The notes: generated by a model from the letters alone, not told the origin. A stretch of 64,000 nucleotides of DNA from Pseudopyrenochaeta lycopersici (GCA_003313425.1 NHZP01000006.1:1302001-1366000); one strand, 5' to 3'; numbered from the stretch's first letter, positions 1-11,096 are shown. A program made the numbers and translations.

Positions 1-331
1 TTGTGTTTGTGCAGTGGTTTGTCCGTGTGTCCTTCTCAAGCACTTGATTGCATGAGTTTGGAGCAGGACTATCAATATGGAGAAGCATAATGCAATAAGA
101 CTTCAGTATAAATGTAGACCATGGTGTTGTACAAAATACAGTTTTCCGGGTGTACATGTGATTGCACGAACAAGAAAGACTGTCTTCAACCTAAGTGTGG
201 ACAAGAGCACGAGAAGAGGTATCCAACTCCAAACCCAGAACGCCAGTAACGGTTCAAAGGAGCCAAAGAATGTCACAATTTGCCCCTCTCCCTTCCCTCA
301 GTTCCTCTCCTCCATCCAATATCATAAGATC
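1..331. other. left edge, 3' flank of the securin-like gene
   Basis: No convincing gene is seen. The segment lies just downstream of the securin-like stop codon and probably holds its 3' UTR. The open frame on the plus strand here has no recognisable protein character. Confidence 0.5.
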
Positions 332-1791
332 TTAGAAGCCGTCAGGCAGCCGGAACTGGAAATCCTCCAATTCCTCCTCAAAAGGGTCACCATGAAGTTG
401 ACTGTTGAAGCTGTTCATCCATGCATCATCTTCATCATTGTCCAGTTCACGTGAGAGCATGAGCAACTCCAATTCGCGCTCTACTTCTTCTGCAGTCTGG
501 AAGGGCTGCTCGTCCTGGTAAGAAGCGACAAGCGTAGCATCTGTAGCTGTTGAGCTTGAGCGAGAGAAGGCGCTACGGGACCTGACCGTGCCGGGATTTG
601 TGCTCGCACTGCGCGAGTGCGTAGATGTAGGGGTTGGCCCGCGAGTGGCAGCAGAAAAGGGTGCTGGCTTGGTGACGTTGGAAAGTGGCTTACGAACCGC
701 AGAACCCGATCGCCCTGCACGTCCCTGAGCATAACCAATTGTGCTCTTGGATGCTGCGACGGCTGCTGCTTGACGAGACGCTGTGGGCTCAGCCAGCGGC
801 TTCACCGGCTTTCTGCTGGAGACAGGTCCAGTGGGCACGCGTGATTTTGCTGCCGTAGTAGGAGCAGCATAACTAGGCGTCGAAGCAGGCGCAAGGGCTG
901 CGGCTGCAGATTTGGCCTTCATGGTTGACAGGCCCGTAGTCGTTCTCTTCGGCGCGGTTGTAGTGGCCGTGGGTTTTGGTGCCTCCCTCTTCGACACGCC
1001 AATGCCGAAGTACCTCATCGCCTCTGCATCGTCCTTGGCCCGCTGTGCTTCAAAAACCTTGCCAAACTCCTCGTCGCGCTGCTTCCGTTCTCGCTGCACC
1101 TCTTCCTCAAACTCGCGCTGCTTACGGGTGCGTCCGTCGTCCTCGACCGGGTTGTGGTAGGCTTCCCAAATGCCACGTACCATGCTCTCGTGGTCGACCT
1201 TGGGGAGCCTCCAGTCCTTTGGGAGGTAGTCATCCATGTCATCTGGCAAGGGGATTTCTTTGGGGGGCATGAATTCAACCTCGGGCACATCGTCTTCCGA
1301 CTCCTGCTCGACTTCGGGCTGATGAACTTTGACCTTTGGCCGGCGGAGGCGCGGGCTCACTTTCTGCGTCTTCGCCGATGCTGAGAGCGGTGCCGGGGTC
1401 TGGAAGGCTTTGGATTTGGCGTTTGTCGTTTTCATGCCAAGCGGTGCGCGAGTTCGCGGACCTGGTTCAATCAGCCAGGACTCAGCTTGCATAGTCCATT
1501 GTAGAACTGACCAGCTGGTGTCATGAATGCATTATCATCGAGCTTCCCACCCTTCTTGCTCGTCATCATCAGATTCTCATTGCCTTTGCCATTGGTCTTC
1601 AAGACCGACTTGCCCGCTTTGTTTGGCGCATTTTCGTCGTTGAGCGGGACCTTGAATGGCGTCTTCGGGGCCTTGTTTCCTGGTGTTTTGGCATTGAAGC
1701 CCTTCAGGCCGGCATTGAGCGACTTGCCCGCAGCGCCGGCCTGCAGATGGCGGATGGCATTCTCTTGGTCGTGTGCGGCGAGAGTAGCCAT
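332..1791 (-). CDS. securin-like anaphase inhibitor (Pds1/Cut2 type)
   Basis: Two exons on the minus strand, 1791..1512 and 1461..332, with a 50-nt GT-AG intron at 1462..1511; 469 aa. The join gives MTPAG-PRTRAPLG. The RAPLG element (about residues 98-102) has the RxxL form of a destruction box and closely resembles the RAPLG D-box of fission yeast Cut2. A short segment EVEFMPP resembles the EYMPP segment of Cut2. The middle is low-complexity, rich in Ser/Thr/Ala/Lys, and the C-terminus is acidic (DNDEDDAW), as in securins, where it contacts separase. No exact KEN box is seen, only DQENA near the N-terminus. The start at 1791 has a good context (ACCATGG). Securins hold separase inactive until APC/C-driven destruction at anaphase. 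The family is poorly conserved, so this assignment rests on short motifs. The gene is divergent from tropomyosin. Confidence 0.68.
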
Positions 1792-2126
1792 GGTGGTTAC
1801 ATTGAGCGGGTTGAGCGCGTCGTGGGGCAGTCGTGGGGTAGTCGTGGCTGGGCCTCGTCGTCGTCGTCTTGCAGGCGCTCTGGCTCGTCTGTTTACATTC
1901 GTTGCTAGGGGCCCCCAATCAGGGTCAAGGGTCCGGGCGGCGGCGGCGGTGCTTGGCACGGCAGCGGCGCCCATGCCCGCTTGCACAGCCAGACACAATT
2001 CTCGAACAACAATCACCATAGCCGCTGCACTCCGTCCCTACATAAGCTCCCGGTCGCTCTGATACCGCCTCTATCCTTCCTTCACCCACCTGTATCTCAG
2101 GAAACACAAACACCCACACCACCGCC
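1792..2126. promoter_or_regulatory. shared divergent promoter, securin-like gene / tropomyosin
   Basis: A 335-bp spacer lies between two start codons on opposite strands. The tropomyosin side carries a pyrimidine/CA-rich leader just before its ATG (about 2060-2126), common in highly expressed fungal genes. No specific operator was recognised. Confidence 0.55.
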
Positions 2127-2745
2127 ATGGATCAGATCAAGAAGGTGAGTTCCCAGCTACCCCGCCATGTCCCCTTTCTGCAGCACCTACTCCTGTCCCA
2201 CCAGCTGCTAACATGTCGTGCCCAACAGCGTATGGAGGCTCTCCGCGTCGAGGCGGACGAGAGCAGTTCCCGCGCCGAGGAGTTCAAGGCCAAGGTCAAG
2301 CAGCTGGAGACGGAAAACACACAAAAGGAGCAGGAGATTACCTCGCTCACGCACAAGAACTCGGTGCTGGAGAGCGAGGTCGAGAAGCTCGAAGCGCAAG
2401 TCAAGACCTTCAAGGATGAGGCGGGTGCAGGCGCTCAGGCCGGTTCCCAGGCCGAGAACCTGACTCGCAAGATCCAAGTGCTCGAGGAAGAAGCTGAGGA
2501 GTCGGACAGGACCATTCGTGAGCTGAACGAGAAGTGAGTACCCACGGCACCTTTTTTGCCGCACGAATGCTGACGCGTCCAGGCTCCGCCAAACCGATGT
2601 CAAGTCCGGCCACTACGAACGCAAAGTCCAAGCTCTCGAGCAGTCCCGCGACCAGTGGGAGAGCAAGTACGAGGAGATGGCCAAGAAATACACTGACACC
2701 AAGAAGGAGCTCGATGACTTTGTTGTTGAGATCAGTAACGTTTGA
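2127..2745 (+). CDS. TPM1: tropomyosin
   Basis: Three exons, 2127..2144, 2229..2533 and 2583..2745, encode 161 aa, the same length as fission yeast Cdc8 and many fungal tropomyosins. The first exon codes only MDQIKK, followed by an 84-nt intron; the second intron is 49 nt. The product is one continuous heptad-repeat coiled coil rich in Glu, Lys and Leu, with the fungal signatures EITSLTHKNSVLE, LRQTDVKSG and KVQALEQSRDQWESKYEEM. Tropomyosin polymerises head-to-tail along formin-nucleated actin cables and supports polarised growth and cytokinesis. The chosen end (EISNV) resembles the usual fungal C-terminus. A possible third intron at 2735..2788 would replace the last three residues with MEF and end at 2799, again giving 161 aa. 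Confidence 0.95.
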
Positions 2746-3188
2746 TCTGAACGTTGTCTTGTCCTTTGCGGTGATTGACTGTATCTAGTGGAGTTCTGAG
2801 TCGAGCGTGTCTTCTCACTGGGCCGAATCAAGTCTAGGCGAGGCGAGCGCACGATTGCATGGGTCTACAACAGCGTGCGGTGGAGGTCCGTTGAGCAGCA
2901 GAATTATACACCCCTTTACCTATTTCACAACTACCTGCATAAGGGCTCGTTTCGTGTGCGACCTGCTGGGCGGGCTTGTACGCTTTAAATAATCACTGAA
3001 CGAAGCAATACACTGTTAGCGGTCCCCTATACCCATATCATATTCTCGCTTGCTGTCTCACAGATGGCCTGGTGCAAGTGATCAAAAGCTTTGCGTTCGT
3101 GCTGCAGTAATGTGCCCCAAGTTTTACTTGAGGCAAGATTTTCTTCTGAATAACATGGCCGTTCTGAATCTGGGTATCAATCAATCAA
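2746..3188. other. convergent intergenic, tropomyosin / RRP17
   Basis: A 443-bp spacer between two converging 3' ends. It presumably holds both 3' UTRs, and the alternative tropomyosin terminal exon (2789..2799) would fall here. No other gene is seen. Confidence 0.5.
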
Positions 3189-3975
3189 CTACTTCTTCTC
3201 CCTAGCCTCTTTCTGCTTCCGCTTCTTCATACCCTGCTTCATTCTCTCCGCCTTCCTCTCCGTCTTCGTCTCATACCTAAACTTCTTTTTCTTCTTCTTC
3301 GGCTTATCGCTCTTCGGCCACGCCTTAGTCCACACCCGCTTCTTTTCCTCGCCCTTACCTGCCTCTTCTCCACCGTCCTTGCCCCCATCCTGCGCCCCTT
3401 CCGCGTGCTGCTGCCCCGGTATTGAGAAGCCAGATCGATCTATGCCCACCGTTTCAATCGTGACGGTTGTGTATTTGTCTTCGTCAATGTACTCGTCCTC
3501 TTGATTGATGGGCTCGGGTTCTTGGAACCCTGTGAATTCCTCCTCGTCGTCTTCATCGTTGGAATCGCCGTCTGAGGAGTCGGCCGCGCCGCTGATGTCG
3601 ATGTCGCCGTTTGCTTGCTTGACGAGCCGGTTCACTTCTTCGACGTGTTTCTGCAGGTCGGCTTTACGCTGTTCTCGCAACTATATCTCTCTATTAGCAT
3701 TCTCGTGTCCATTAAATCATAATCCCCACTGGCCCTTTCCAAGCTCTCAATTGGCCTTCCTAGCACCGTCTGGGAATTGCATCTCGACGTACCTCGCGCC
3801 GGAATCGCAATTTCTCCTCCTTCTCGCGCTTTGCATTCTCCTCCTGAGCGAGCTTTATCCGCGCGACCTTGCGCTTGTGAAAGCCTGTGAGGTATTCTTC
3901 GCGGGCAGCGGGGTCAAACGATATATTCTCCGGGGCGGTGACGGTGATTTTGCGCTTCTTGGGTGGTGGCGCCAT
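3189..3975 (-). CDS. RRP17: Rrp17/NOL12-family ribosome biogenesis protein
   Basis: Two minus-strand exons, 3975..3793 and 3680..3189, separated by a 112-nt intron; 224 aa. The N-terminus (MAPPPKKRKITV) is basic. It is followed by the NOL12/Rrp17 core: FDPAAREEYLTGFHKRK, a long charged helix with KREKEEKLRFRRELREQRK, and the VEEVNRLV segment. A Ser/Asp/Glu-rich acidic linker and a strongly basic Lys/Arg tail complete the protein, as expected for a nucleolar RNA-binding factor. Yeast Rrp17 is a nucleolar 5'-3' exonuclease of 60S subunit maturation. The start at 3975 sits in a GCC ATG G context and gives the expected N-terminus. Confidence 0.88.
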
Positions 3976-4305
3976 GGCGACGTCTGGGTTGCACGGCGAA
4001 GAGGCGTGTATTTGGAGGAGCAAGATCTGTGAGTTGGGGGTGAGTGGCTTGAGCGGAAGAGGTTGCGGAGTTTGGAGATTCTCGAAAATTGTTGCAGGGG
4101 TCTGAGAGGTCGGGCAAAGTTGGAAGGTTTTGCCGACGAAAACACCAGGTTTCTGTGGAATGTGCCAAAGATATTAGAGTGTGAGGGTATCAACAGTTAG
4201 ATTGTGGTCATGAGATCCTTTCTATTCTATAATATCATATGCTTATGCCGCAGCGGAATGCAGTCACTCGTATCAGTCCATCTACGTTTCGTCACCAAGC
4301 ACTCT
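3976..4305. promoter_or_regulatory. RRP17 upstream region
   Basis: A 330-bp spacer holding the RRP17 promoter and leader and the 3' flank of the GGTase gene, both on the minus strand. No specific site was recognised. Confidence 0.4.
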
Positions 4306-5607
4306 TCATCTTCCATCTTCCTCACCACCCTCTCCTGTAATCTCTCTCCTCCATGGCAGAGATTCCAAATGCTTCTTAGCCTTTTCAGTAATACACAGCG
4401 CCCCATCAACATCTTGTAGGCCTGTTTCTCCAAACATAGCCAGTACAATCAGACCCAAGAATGAGTGATACAAGTCCGGCGGGTCTCCGGTCACCTTGCC
4501 GAAGCCTCCGACTACATGCTGAGTTTTATCAAGCAACCACTTTCTGATGGGCTTCTGGTCGACAATATCAAGGTGGCCGAGTATCTGCAGAGGCGCACAG
4601 GTCCAGTACGCGTAGCATGTGTCAGCGACTTTGTTGCATCGCCCGTTTACGCCAACCCACTGTATTTCAAAGGGGAAGTGGGGCCGCCCTTTTAGATTCG
4701 ATTGGGCTTGCACGGACGGATATGCGCCCAACTTGACGAATGAATGTGCATCGTGACACGTTTCTGATGTATCAGTCTCGTCGTTGTAAGTGTCCAAGCC
4801 ATCGTCTTCGTCGAGTGTTAGGGTCTGGCGAGATGCTAGCCAGTGCAGTGTCTCTTTCATGTTGGTGACTCCTCGAAGACGACCATCGGGTTTTTCGGGT
4901 GGTGGCAGGGGCAATCGTTCCAGAAACGACAAGGCAGCGATGGCACAACAGGTGAATCCCGCATGGGCCTCGTGGTACGGTGCCTCAGAAATTCCTCCAT
5001 CGTAACATTCTGCCTGACGGACGCAAGTTACAAAAGCGTCAACGTCGATGTCTGGTACGCCATCCACAGGGCCTTGGGCATGACCTCGTAGGATCCATCG
5101 GATAGCTGTGGCCATGTAACCGAATCTCGAGTCATTTCCTCCATGCACGAATCCATCTTCTCCTAGCGTCTCTCCAAAAGCGCCTTCCGGCCTTTGCATC
5201 TTGACCAGCCATGCCAGAATTTCTCTCCTCTTGACTTTTGTTAAATCATCTCCCAGTACAACCAAGGTAAGGAGCGCGAAGAACGTCCCGGGAATATGTG
5301 CAGGATCCCATCTCTTGTTTTGGTCATTTCTTCGGTTTCCAAAATCAGAGCCGGACCATGGTCGGAAGCCCCCGTCAGGCAGTTGGCAGCTGTAGACCCA
5401 GTCAATGTAGCCTTGACGCTCCTCTGTTGATAGTGCGGCATCCAGGTCCCCTAGGATATCCAGCGCAGAAACAGTGAAGAGGGCGAGTAGCATGCGATTA
5501 GCGTCATTGCTGGTGTAGAAATGTGGAAGCAGGGTTTTCAGGTTCCTCCTCCAGTACTTTATGTGGCGGGCATAGTTCAGTTGTGATTCTAAGGGACCGG
5601 TAGCCAT
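4306..5607 (-). CDS. CDC43: geranylgeranyltransferase type I beta subunit
   Basis: A single-exon gene of 433 aa. The protein is an alpha-alpha barrel with prenyltransferase repeats: CQLPDGGFRPW, MQRPEGAFGE, RQAECYDGGISEAPYHEAH and VVGGFGK. The zinc site is intact: Asp329 and Cys331 in NGRCNKVADTCYAYW, and His381 in DLYHSFLGL. The GGTase-I beta rather than farnesyltransferase beta assignment follows from the N-terminal HIKYWRRNLKTLLPHFYTSND and the overall length. With the shared alpha subunit (Ram2) it attaches geranylgeranyl to CaaL proteins such as Rho1 and Cdc42. The frame is open upstream of the chosen ATG at 5607, but MATGPLESQLNYARH fits the family N-terminus. A low-complexity acidic insertion (about residues 265-285) sits before the zinc motif. 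Confidence 0.93.
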   Translation of the reverse strand: MATGPLESQLNYARHIKYWRRNLKTLLPHFYTSNDANRMLLALFTVSALDILGDLDAALSTEERQGYIDWVYSCQLPDGGFRPWSGSDFGNRRNDQNKRWDPAHIPGTFFALLTLVVLGDDLTKVKRREILAWLVKMQRPEGAFGETLGEDGFVHGGNDSRFGYMATAIRWILRGHAQGPVDGVPDIDVDAFVTCVRQAECYDGGISEAPYHEAHAGFTCCAIAALSFLERLPLPPPEKPDGRLRGVTNMKETLHWLASRQTLTLDEDDGLDTYNDETDTSETCHDAHSFVKLGAYPSVQAQSNLKGRPHFPFEIQWVGVNGRCNKVADTCYAYWTCAPLQILGHLDIVDQKPIRKWLLDKTQHVVGGFGKVTGDPPDLYHSFLGLIVLAMFGETGLQDVDGALCITEKAKKHLESLPWRREITGEGGEEDGR

Positions 5608-6434
5608 GATGGAGGATCCGGAACGTGGTCTCGGTTCTTGTTTCCGAGATGTCGGTTCGTTTCGAGGCCTCAAATTGGTAGTGGGGTGAACGTGGCCAAA
5701 GCTCGTCTTCAACAAAGTGAATGGATGATCAACAACTGGCGCTGATACAGCCCTAGGGCTTCTTCAAGACTGCTAATCTGGCGGCACCTGGCATGGACGA
5801 CGCGGACATACGGTGGTACGTAACGGATTAAAGCCTGATTCGCCGGTTCGTGGCCATGGAACTGTCCAAGGAGCTTGCTATCCGCGCTCGAGGTGTTGTC
5901 TGCTGTGTTTTTGCGGCTGACCTGGTCCACTATAATGCCGAGACTGCGGGATGGCCGAGCTCCATACTATGCAGGGCATGGGGCCGGCCGGTGATTTTTG
6001 TCGTTGATATTTATATCGTCGCTAGCGAAGACGCGGCGGGCAAGGCTTGCCTGAAGGGTCCCTGTCACCACAAACGGCTGAGCAGGGGTCCGTGAGACAT
6101 TCAGCTCTGCCACAGCTGCACGCTGCAAAACACTCCTTAAGTAGCTCAGTCACCCTCTACAGCCCTCAAGCCTCGTCATTGACAGTCTGTCGCACCTGGC
6201 GATTCTTATCGACCGCTTGTTCAATTCGTTTTTGCCAATACCGACGCTCAACGTGGGACGCCGCACAACGCCATAGCACTGGGCCTGCGCTTGCGTTCCC
6301 CAGACTTATCTTCTCCACGCTCACTGCACCCACCAAGCCATAGTGCGCCTACTCGTTGTCCCCTTTACCCGTACCCATACCTATACCCACCCACCGCGAC
6401 GGACCGAGCAGACTGGTAGACCGCCAACGTCATC
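5608..6434. promoter_or_regulatory. divergent promoter region, CDC43 / RGD2-like
   Basis: An 827-bp spacer between divergent start codons. The RGD2-like side ends in a C/A-rich leader (about 6360-6430). No conserved gene or RNA was recognised within it. Confidence 0.45.
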
Positions 6435-9157
6435 ATGGCCACGGGTTTCGCTGCGTCCTTCTGGTCCAGCGACTATGCGGGAGGTACGGCCCAGCATCAC
6501 ACCCAGCCCTGCGACGCACTTGCTGACTCTACTAGGCCTAGGCGTTCTTTTTGGGAAGCTGCAGCAGGGCGTGCAGGAAAACCAGCAGATCCTCACCGTG
6601 GCTCGCATGCGAGCTGACGCCGAAGACATATACGGGAACACCTTATCTGGCATACCGGCAGCTACCGAGCGTATACAGGGGGGCTTTGGCAGAGATGAGG
6701 GCGCCAGTGTTCGCAAGGTGCGCAGAGCCAGACACGCTGGCAGAGCACGTGGCTGACATATTCCAGGCATACGAGGGCGTGCGCACCGAGATGGAGGCCG
6801 CCGCTGCCAACCACAAAAAGATCGCGTCCAACATCCGAGAGCTCGTCGTGAACCCCTTCGGTCGCTGGTGCGAAGCGCATGCTGCCCGCGTGCAGAATTC
6901 GCAAGATGATCTACAATCTCGTATCAAGATTCACGACCGCCAAGCTGAGGCTGTCCGCAAGTTCCGCTCACAGTACTACAACAAGTGCAGGCTGGTGGAA
7001 GACCTGGAAGAGGAGGACAAGCTGGCTTTCCAAGATCCTCAAAGCGAGGCTGCGCAGAGCCCAAAGGTCAAGGTTCCCACCATCAAGATGTCCGAACCCG
7101 AGGACAGCGAGGAAGACCCAATCGACCTTGGCGATGAGACATATCAACCTGATCAGGTCAAGAAGATCTTGACGCATATGCTGGACACCATTAAAATGGC
7201 TGAAGTCAAGGTCCCTATCATCGGAGTCTACCAGAACTGCTCCACCGGCTCCGACATCACCGAGTACATCCAGAAGCACTTGGGCGCTACTACTGTCAGC
7301 TATGCCGAGCGCATTGGTCAAGACTTGGTTAATCATGGCTTCTTGCGTTTGATCGGCAATGTCGGCAACGCCTTTGCCAACAGCTCCAGGATGAACTATC
7401 AATGGAAGACCAAGGCTTTCCAGCTGACTGGGTTGCCCGAGAAGAAGCAGCCTCTAGCCCGCTCGTCCACCACCATGTCAACGTCTTCGAACGACAACTT
7501 CACTGTGGACTCGCCTGTGGGCACTGTGCAAGAGTATCTCCAGGGCTGGAACCCGCTTAACAATCAATTCCCCAATGAGACACCGTCCGAGAGGCTTAGA
7601 CGAGAAGCTCGCGAGTCTGACGAGCGATACAAGGCCTCCGTGAAGAAGCTTGACTCGTTGCGCTGCAATCTAGAGGAGGCCATGGTGGACCATCTCAAAT
7701 TCATGGAACGCTGTGAGCTGGACAGGTTGAAGGCGATCAAGGCTGTCATCCTGGACTTCTCAGGGGCTGTCAGCAACGTCATCCCCAGCCTTCAGAGCAC
7801 CGTAGACAAGATGATGCTGTTCCAGGAGACAGTACAACCCTTGGGCGATCTTCGATACATGCTCGAGAACTATAGGACTGGGCCATTCGTGCCAAAGGTC
7901 ACAACCTACGAGAACTACTACAATTCAGTAGACGGTATGGCACCCTATATAAGCACGTCTTTCCCCGCATGCTGACATGATCATAGAACAAACTTTCGGT
8001 GTAGACCTAGAGGCTCGGGCTCGCTCCGATAAGAAGCGCGTCCCTGTGATCATCACCACAGTCCTCACGTTTTTGGACAACCACTATCCTGACTTAGAGG
8101 GTGACGAGGCCCGTCGTGGTATCTGGCTTGTCGATGTTCCACTGGCGCAGACACACACTCTGAGGTCCGAGATCAACACTGGAAAACGATTCCCGGATGA
8201 AGTGCTTGAGAAGTACGATGTACCCATTGTCGCAAGTGCCCTCAAACTCTACCTCCTGGAACTTCCTGGTATGTGCTCCCATCTGCCCAATCCACATCTG
8301 TACTGATCGTAGTAGATTCGCTTGTCTCGTCTCACGTCTACGAAATTGTCAAGACCATCTATAGCACAACCGCTTCTGATGTCTCCGAAGACACTCGCGT
8401 CTCTGTTCTTCAGTCCACGCTCGGCCAACTTCGTCTCGCTAACATCGCGACACTTGACGCGATCTGCACTCACTTTACTCGCCTCATTGAGTTGACATCG
8501 GCTGATGAGAACTATGTCGCTGCGCTGGCCACTGCACTTGCGCCCTGCATTCTTCGTCCAAGACAAGAATCGAGCCTGACCATGAATGAGCGTTATAGCT
8601 ACCGTCTTGTTCGTGATCTGTTCGCGCACAAAGATGCGATTTTTGGGGAATTGAAGCGTGCTAGCACTCTCACTCACTCTGCATCAGGCGCCCAGCGTCC
8701 GCGCGCCATCTCAACCGATGAGAGCAACAGACGGGCCAACATGGAGGAGCGCCAACGGGCCATTGTTGCTCAACGTTCGCCTCGAGCGGCATCGCCCGGC
8801 CCTGGTGCTCGCGGCTCTGGGTCGCACCGTCGTGATCGAAGCCAGACGCGCTTTCCGGTCAACACTGCGTCTCCAACTGAAACGCGGAAGAGCACTGGTA
8901 ACCGCACTTCTCTTGAAGTGCCTGGAAACCCTGATAGCCCGGTCGCTGATCCAGGCGCTACGTCCACAAACGGCACAGCAGACGCTGGTGCTCCCGTTGA
9001 ACACCCAGCACCGTCGAGCACGCGAGTGCCTCTTCCTAAGAAGCACGGTGGTAGCTTGACAAGAGCGAACAGGGACTCTACTGGAAGCCTGAGGAGTGAG
9101 GAGGCCGCGCCTCGAGGTGTCACTCTTGAAGATAAGCCTTTCAACCTGGATGACTAG
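6435..9157 (+). CDS. RGD2: Rgd2-like RhoGAP with F-BAR and DEP domains
   Basis: Five exons, 6435..6483, 6536..6717, 6767..7934, 7987..8268 and 8316..9157, with introns of 47-52 nt; 840 aa. The N-terminal F-BAR half starts with MATGFAASFWSSDYAGG and continues through AYEGVRTEMEAAAA. A DEP-like domain follows at roughly 205-300 (GSDITEYIQKHLG, GFLRLIG). A second charged helical stretch to about residue 460 looks like the returning F-BAR half, so the DEP appears inserted in the F-BAR, as in the Rgd2/Rga8 group. A RhoGAP domain runs from about 467 to 660 (RRGIWLVDVPL, NTGKRFPDEVLEKYDVPIVAS). The C-terminal 200 residues are Ser/Arg/Pro-rich. The usual arginine-finger position in GIFRxSG is occupied by Leu514. 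Expected role: Rho/Cdc42 control at curved plasma membrane. Confidence 0.88.
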
Positions 9158-9842
9158 TAGTCACTCCTGGTTAGGGTCTGGCGTTACAGATATACATGGA
9201 CTAGAAAGGTAAAGCATGAAACGAATGAGCGAGCGCAACGCCGAGACAAGGCTTTGAAACCTGCTGTTGGCATTGAATGAATTCATATCGATCAGGTGTA
9301 TGCAAAGGCTGTAAACATAGCTAGCGGTAGCGATTTGGCGGGTTCTTTTGTCTCTATTTAGCAGCAATGTGATCACGGACGTATCTTATGAACGGCAAGT
9401 TTCTTTACCGTATATAGTGCTCTCGAATGCACGAATATAATGATCAAGATGTCTGTACGGCTCGTACCTGAAGCTAAGAAGGCAGTATGACACGCTAGAA
9501 CCCAAACGGAAAACGTCGTCATGCTCTGTTCCAAGGCGGAGCAGCTGGACCTGACATGGGGTCCGAAAGTGTGGCTGGGCATCTGCCAGCCCAACTTGTT
9601 AAGGATCTCACGCCCTCCGCCATCGCTTAGCATTCTCATTCTCAGTTGTCGCTCGTTCGCGCTGAGCACTTTGTAGTCCTCGTTTCTGCGGTTTGAAGGA
9701 TCGCTCGTTTTTGTGGTTCTTTCCGTCCCGTCCCAGATCGAACCACCCCCACGTTTCTTCGAGATCGCCCCACGAATCACATCGCGATCGCATCTGCATT
9801 TCCAACACTCAACCCTCGCACTGGTCGCAAGCGGAGGCCACC
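9158..9842. promoter_or_regulatory. upstream region of the Arg/Ser-rich protein gene
   Basis: A 685-bp spacer. The last 170 bp are C/T-rich and leader-like. Overlapping minus-strand frames here lack protein character. Confidence 0.4.
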
Positions 9843-10463
9843 ATGTGTCTCGTCAAAGTCAGGCAAGAGGAAGATGTCGTAGTCCCTTACCGCGTCGTGC
9901 AGCGTCACCGCTCGCCGTCGCCCAGGCGCCGCGCCTCGCACACCTCGGTCCGCCGTTACTCGCGCAACGAGATTGTGCGAGAGTCTTCTCCCGGTCCTTC
10001 GGGGTCCTACATCGCAGTGCCCACGCCAAAACCACTGCAAATACCCGCACCGCAGCCCGTTCCTGTTTTCGTGGAACCCCCGCCGGCGCCAATGCCTTTC
10101 CCCGCTGCTCCCCCGAGCCACATCTCCTCGCACCATCACCACAATGCGCACTACGTCGAAGTCTCTCCTCGCTCGTCTGTAACCTCACGCAGCTCCAGCC
10201 CGCCACGCAGCGAGTATGTGTACCGCGAGCGCGAGGTCCGGCGCGAGAGAGCGTATAGCCCGGACAGGAGTCCGCGGTATGAGCATTTCCGCTACGTGGA
10301 GCCTGCGCCGAGCGAGAGCGACTATTCGGAGAGGTTCCGGAGGCGCGAGAGAAGTCGGAGCAGGGGTGGTTATGAAGACCCCCGAGGGAGCTACAGAGAG
10401 ACGAACACGAGGGTCAGTATTGTGGATGAGGATGGGAGGAGAAGGAGGGAGTATAGGCGATGA
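9843..10463 (+). CDS. conserved hypothetical Arg/Ser-rich protein
   Basis: Single exon, 206 aa, function not recognised. The start at 9843 has a strong context (GCCACCATGT), although the frame is open further upstream. The N-terminus reads MCLVKVRQEEDVVVPYRVV, followed by basic RS-type segments (SPSPRRRASHTSVRR), a Pro-rich middle (about residues 55-85), a His cluster, then alternating Arg/Glu/Tyr/Ser segments to the end. It is predicted to be largely disordered, with no membrane segment or catalytic motif. The sharply defined N-terminus followed by disorder suggests a conserved peptide motif plus tail. Its SR-like composition is compatible with RNA association or membrane-cortex association, but nothing decides. 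Confidence 0.65.
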   Translation: MCLVKVRQEEDVVVPYRVVQRHRSPSPRRRASHTSVRRYSRNEIVRESSPGPSGSYIAVPTPKPLQIPAPQPVPVFVEPPPAPMPFPAAPPSHISSHHHHNAHYVEVSPRSSVTSRSSSPPRSEYVYREREVRRERAYSPDRSPRYEHFRYVEPAPSESDYSERFRRRERSRSRGGYEDPRGSYRETNTRVSIVDEDGRRRREYRR

Positions 10464-11096
10464 GGTTAGTGGTGGGGTTGTTTGGGAGCTGTGGTTATTT
10501 GTTCTTTGTTCTTCTCTTGCATGTTCTGGTTATTTGTGTAAGCGAACAAGCGACTTGTTTTGGACTTGGATTTTTTTTTTTTTGGAGAAATAGCATTGGA
10601 CCAATATTAACGACCATGTGTATGAAGCATCGTGCTCTTAAAAGAATGTTTTGCATTCTCTGTAGTCTCCAGCTTTTTCCACACTCTGCCTGGCTGGAGT
10701 TGGAGAGCCCTTAATCCATGGTTCCGTTCTGGGTCGAGTACCACAACAACCGGCGAATAAGGATCACGCCGAGCGATCCGACTTGGACTATTTTGGGCTA
10801 TGACATGTTCTTGATGGCCCCAACATTTCCCAATCCATCTCCACAAGCTGTGCGACAGGGACCACCCTGTGGAATTTCGGGCGTCAGTGGAGTTGTTCGG
10901 CTTCCAAGCGTTGTAATCGCCTTTCAAGCCAACATCATTGACGAGCTGAATGTGGCCGCCAACAGCACACGTGCTGACCTACCACGCCTGCCACGCCTCG
11001 CTGCAGCGCCAGATAATTTGGACAGAAGCACAGCCGAGCTCTGGACATGTTTGAATTGCCTGGCGTGTCGAACCCTGCATTTGTCCTCCGCCGACC
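10464..11096. promoter_or_regulatory. upstream region of the synaptojanin-like gene
   Basis: A 633-bp spacer between two plus-strand genes with a T12 tract around 10569-10580 near the upstream gene's 3' end. No gene was recognised. Confidence 0.4.

Noticed and set aside
1471..2019. Longer N-terminus for the securin-like protein
   Set aside because: The frame is open upstream of 1791, but ATG 1791 has the best context and starts the conserved-looking sequence; the upstream part is Ala/Arg low complexity.
9373..9780. Minus-strand 135-codon frame upstream of the Arg/Ser-rich gene
   Set aside because: No recognisable protein character, overlaps the probable leader of the plus-strand gene.
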